Below are positions 4,324 to 5,219 of a stretch of 5,219 bases of DNA, in pieces. Position numbers and translations under genes: made by a program. The stretch's first letter is position 1, and the number at the start of each line of letters is the position of its first letter. This DNA comes from Armatimonadota bacterium (lineage in GTDB: Bacteria > Armatimonadota > Hebobacteria > CAIYQO01), in the NCBI GenBank assembly GCA_022708765.1, contig JAKIYB010000016.1:14039-19257 (forward strand), given 5' to 3'. The notes beneath the pieces are model-generated. The model was not told where the DNA came from. It was given only the letters and a program-made list of their open reading frames with translations, and made no database searches.

Positions 4324-5219
4324 ATGAAAGCGATTACGCGAACCCCACGCGGGTTTACGCTCATTGAATTGCTCGTCGTCATCGCGATCATCGCGATTCT
4401 GGCGGCCATTCTCTTCCCTGTTTTTGCGCGGGCGCGCGAAAAGGCCCGGCAGACAACCTGCATGAACAACCAACGGCAGATCGTCACCGCCATCACCATG
4501 TATGCCCAGGACAATGGCGAGCGCTTGATGCCGGATACGAAAACCGCCGCCTGGTCAACCCTGTTGACGGCGTATAATGAGAAGACGATTTATGATTGTC
4601 CAACCATGACCGGCACGGGAAGCAACACGAAGCCGGAATACGGTATCAACCCGATTCTCTTCAGCCGGGCGATGGGCGATATAGTGCAGCCTGCCACGGC
4701 GCTGGCTATCGCTGACCTGAAAGTCAGCAGTGGATCAACGAATTATGCTTTGAACAATCTTGGAACAGACCTGTCGCCGCGACACAATGAGAGCCTTGTC
4801 CTCGCATGCCTGGATGGCCACGTGGTCAGCGAAGTCATGAAAGGCGTCACTGCGGCGCAGGTGCCGGAAATGCTGCTGACGCGGGGATATGACCCGGCAC
4901 CCGTGACCGGTACGATGATCATGAAAGAAGCGGGGCCATTCATTTCCACGCACGGAAATTCCACGCGGACGGAGCTCATCCAGCTTCCAGAGGAGGCATA
5001 CCGCACGTCAGGCAGCGATACCAAGCTGCCAAACCTGCGCATCAAGTGCGACTTCCTCAATGGTAAAACCACCTACGGGTGGGTTACCAATGGGACATTC
5101 GCCCTGAGCCTGTATGATCCCGGCACTACGACGGATGTCAACGTCGCGCGCAACTCAAGCATCTGCGCGGGATATTATGGCTATACCACGGTTGATACCG
5201 TCTTCGGAACCGTTCGCGG
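4324..5219 (+). CDS. Second prepilin-like H-X9-DG protein, paralogue of the preceding gene (3' partial)
   Basis: The reading frame opens at ATG 4324, after AAGGAGG with 6-nt spacing, and is still open at the right edge after 298 codons. The leader MKAITRTPRG gives a cleavage site at G10|F11 with E15 at mature position 5, then a hydrophobic helix and ARAREKARQ. C46, C92, C162 and H154-X9-D164-G165 align with the upstream protein, as do YDCPT, NTKP-Y and the LxxRGY boundary. Similarity continues into the C-terminal domain: SLYDPGTTT (251-259) matches SLFDPGTTT upstream, and LPEEAYRTSGSD aligns with MPTGSYKASAGD. The intervening linker differs in length. The gene lies 39 bp after its neighbour with no terminator between, so the two are probably co-transcribed. 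It is likely an inner-membrane, prepilin-peptidase-processed pseudopilin with an extracytoplasmic domain; the exact function is unknown. Confidence 0.92.
   Translation, partial: MKAITRTPRGFTLIELLVVIAIIAILAAILFPVFARAREKARQTTCMNNQRQIVTAITMYAQDNGERLMPDTKTAAWSTLLTAYNEKTIYDCPTMTGTGSNTKPEYGINPILFSRAMGDIVQPATALAIADLKVSSGSTNYALNNLGTDLSPRHNESLVLACLDGHVVSEVMKGVTAAQVPEMLLTRGYDPAPVTGTMIMKEAGPFISTHGNSTRTELIQLPEEAYRTSGSDTKLPNLRIKCDFLNGKTTYGWVTNGTFALSLYDPGTTTDVNVARNSSICAGYYGYTTVDTVFGTVR
4372..4415 (+). repeat. Direct DNA repeat, copy 2 (prepilin helix)
   Basis: This is the second copy of the 44-bp block at 3127-3170 and lies at the equivalent codons of the downstream paralogue. Strong constraint on the helix and shared codon choice may explain the identity, or recent exchange between copies. 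Confidence 0.8.

Noticed and set aside
4138..4473. 111-aa - strand frame across the gap between the prepilin genes
   Set aside because: It overlaps both prepilin-like genes on the opposite strand and has a charged, low-complexity composition without a domain.

Overview
The window looks like chromosomal DNA from a member of the Armatimonadota or a close relative. The main evidence is the pair of prepilin-like proteins at the right end. Both carry GFTLIELLVVIAIIAILAAILFPVFA followed by a REKARQ-type stretch and an H-X9-DG motif, a combination I associate with the very large pseudopilin families of Armatimonadota (related forms occur in Planctomycetes, Verrucomicrobia and Lentisphaerae). The phylum assignment is inference from that signature; no rRNA or other marker is present.

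Layout, left to right. (1) 1-708 (+): the 3' part of a gene for a membrane protein, with a soluble N-terminal part that may be DUF2007-like, then three or four hydrophobic helices. It is cut by the left edge. (2) 783-1616 (+): a complete nitrilase-superfamily (carbon-nitrogen hydrolase) gene with a good SD and its own apparent promoter (TTGACA-17-CATAAT) at the end of the preceding gene. (3) 1652-1682: an 11-bp perfect inverted repeat between convergent genes, probably a shared terminator. (4) 1688-2827 (-): a LacI-family transcriptional regulator. (5) 2828-3081: a 254-bp divergent control region with a lacI-side extended -10, a forward TTGACA promoter, and two related GTAC-type operator-like sites 56 bp apart. 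(6) 3082-4284 (+): a 400-aa prepilin-like protein with a long C-terminal domain. (7) 4324-5219+ (+): a paralogue of it, cut by the right edge.

How it may fit together. The LacI regulator is transcribed away from the two prepilin-like genes, and the region between them carries palindromes with a central CG, as expected for LacI-family operators. The simplest reading is that the regulator controls itself and/or the prepilin-like pair in response to a small molecule, perhaps a sugar. The two prepilin-like genes are 39 bp apart with strong SDs and no terminator between them, so they form a likely operon. The nitrilase gene and the membrane-protein gene appear to be unrelated neighbours on the other side of the terminator.

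The least ordinary feature is the two-gene pseudopilin cassette with roughly 200-residue C-terminal extensions of unknown fold, placed under an apparent dedicated LacI-type regulator. No CRISPR, tRNA, rRNA, insertion sequence or attachment site was seen.
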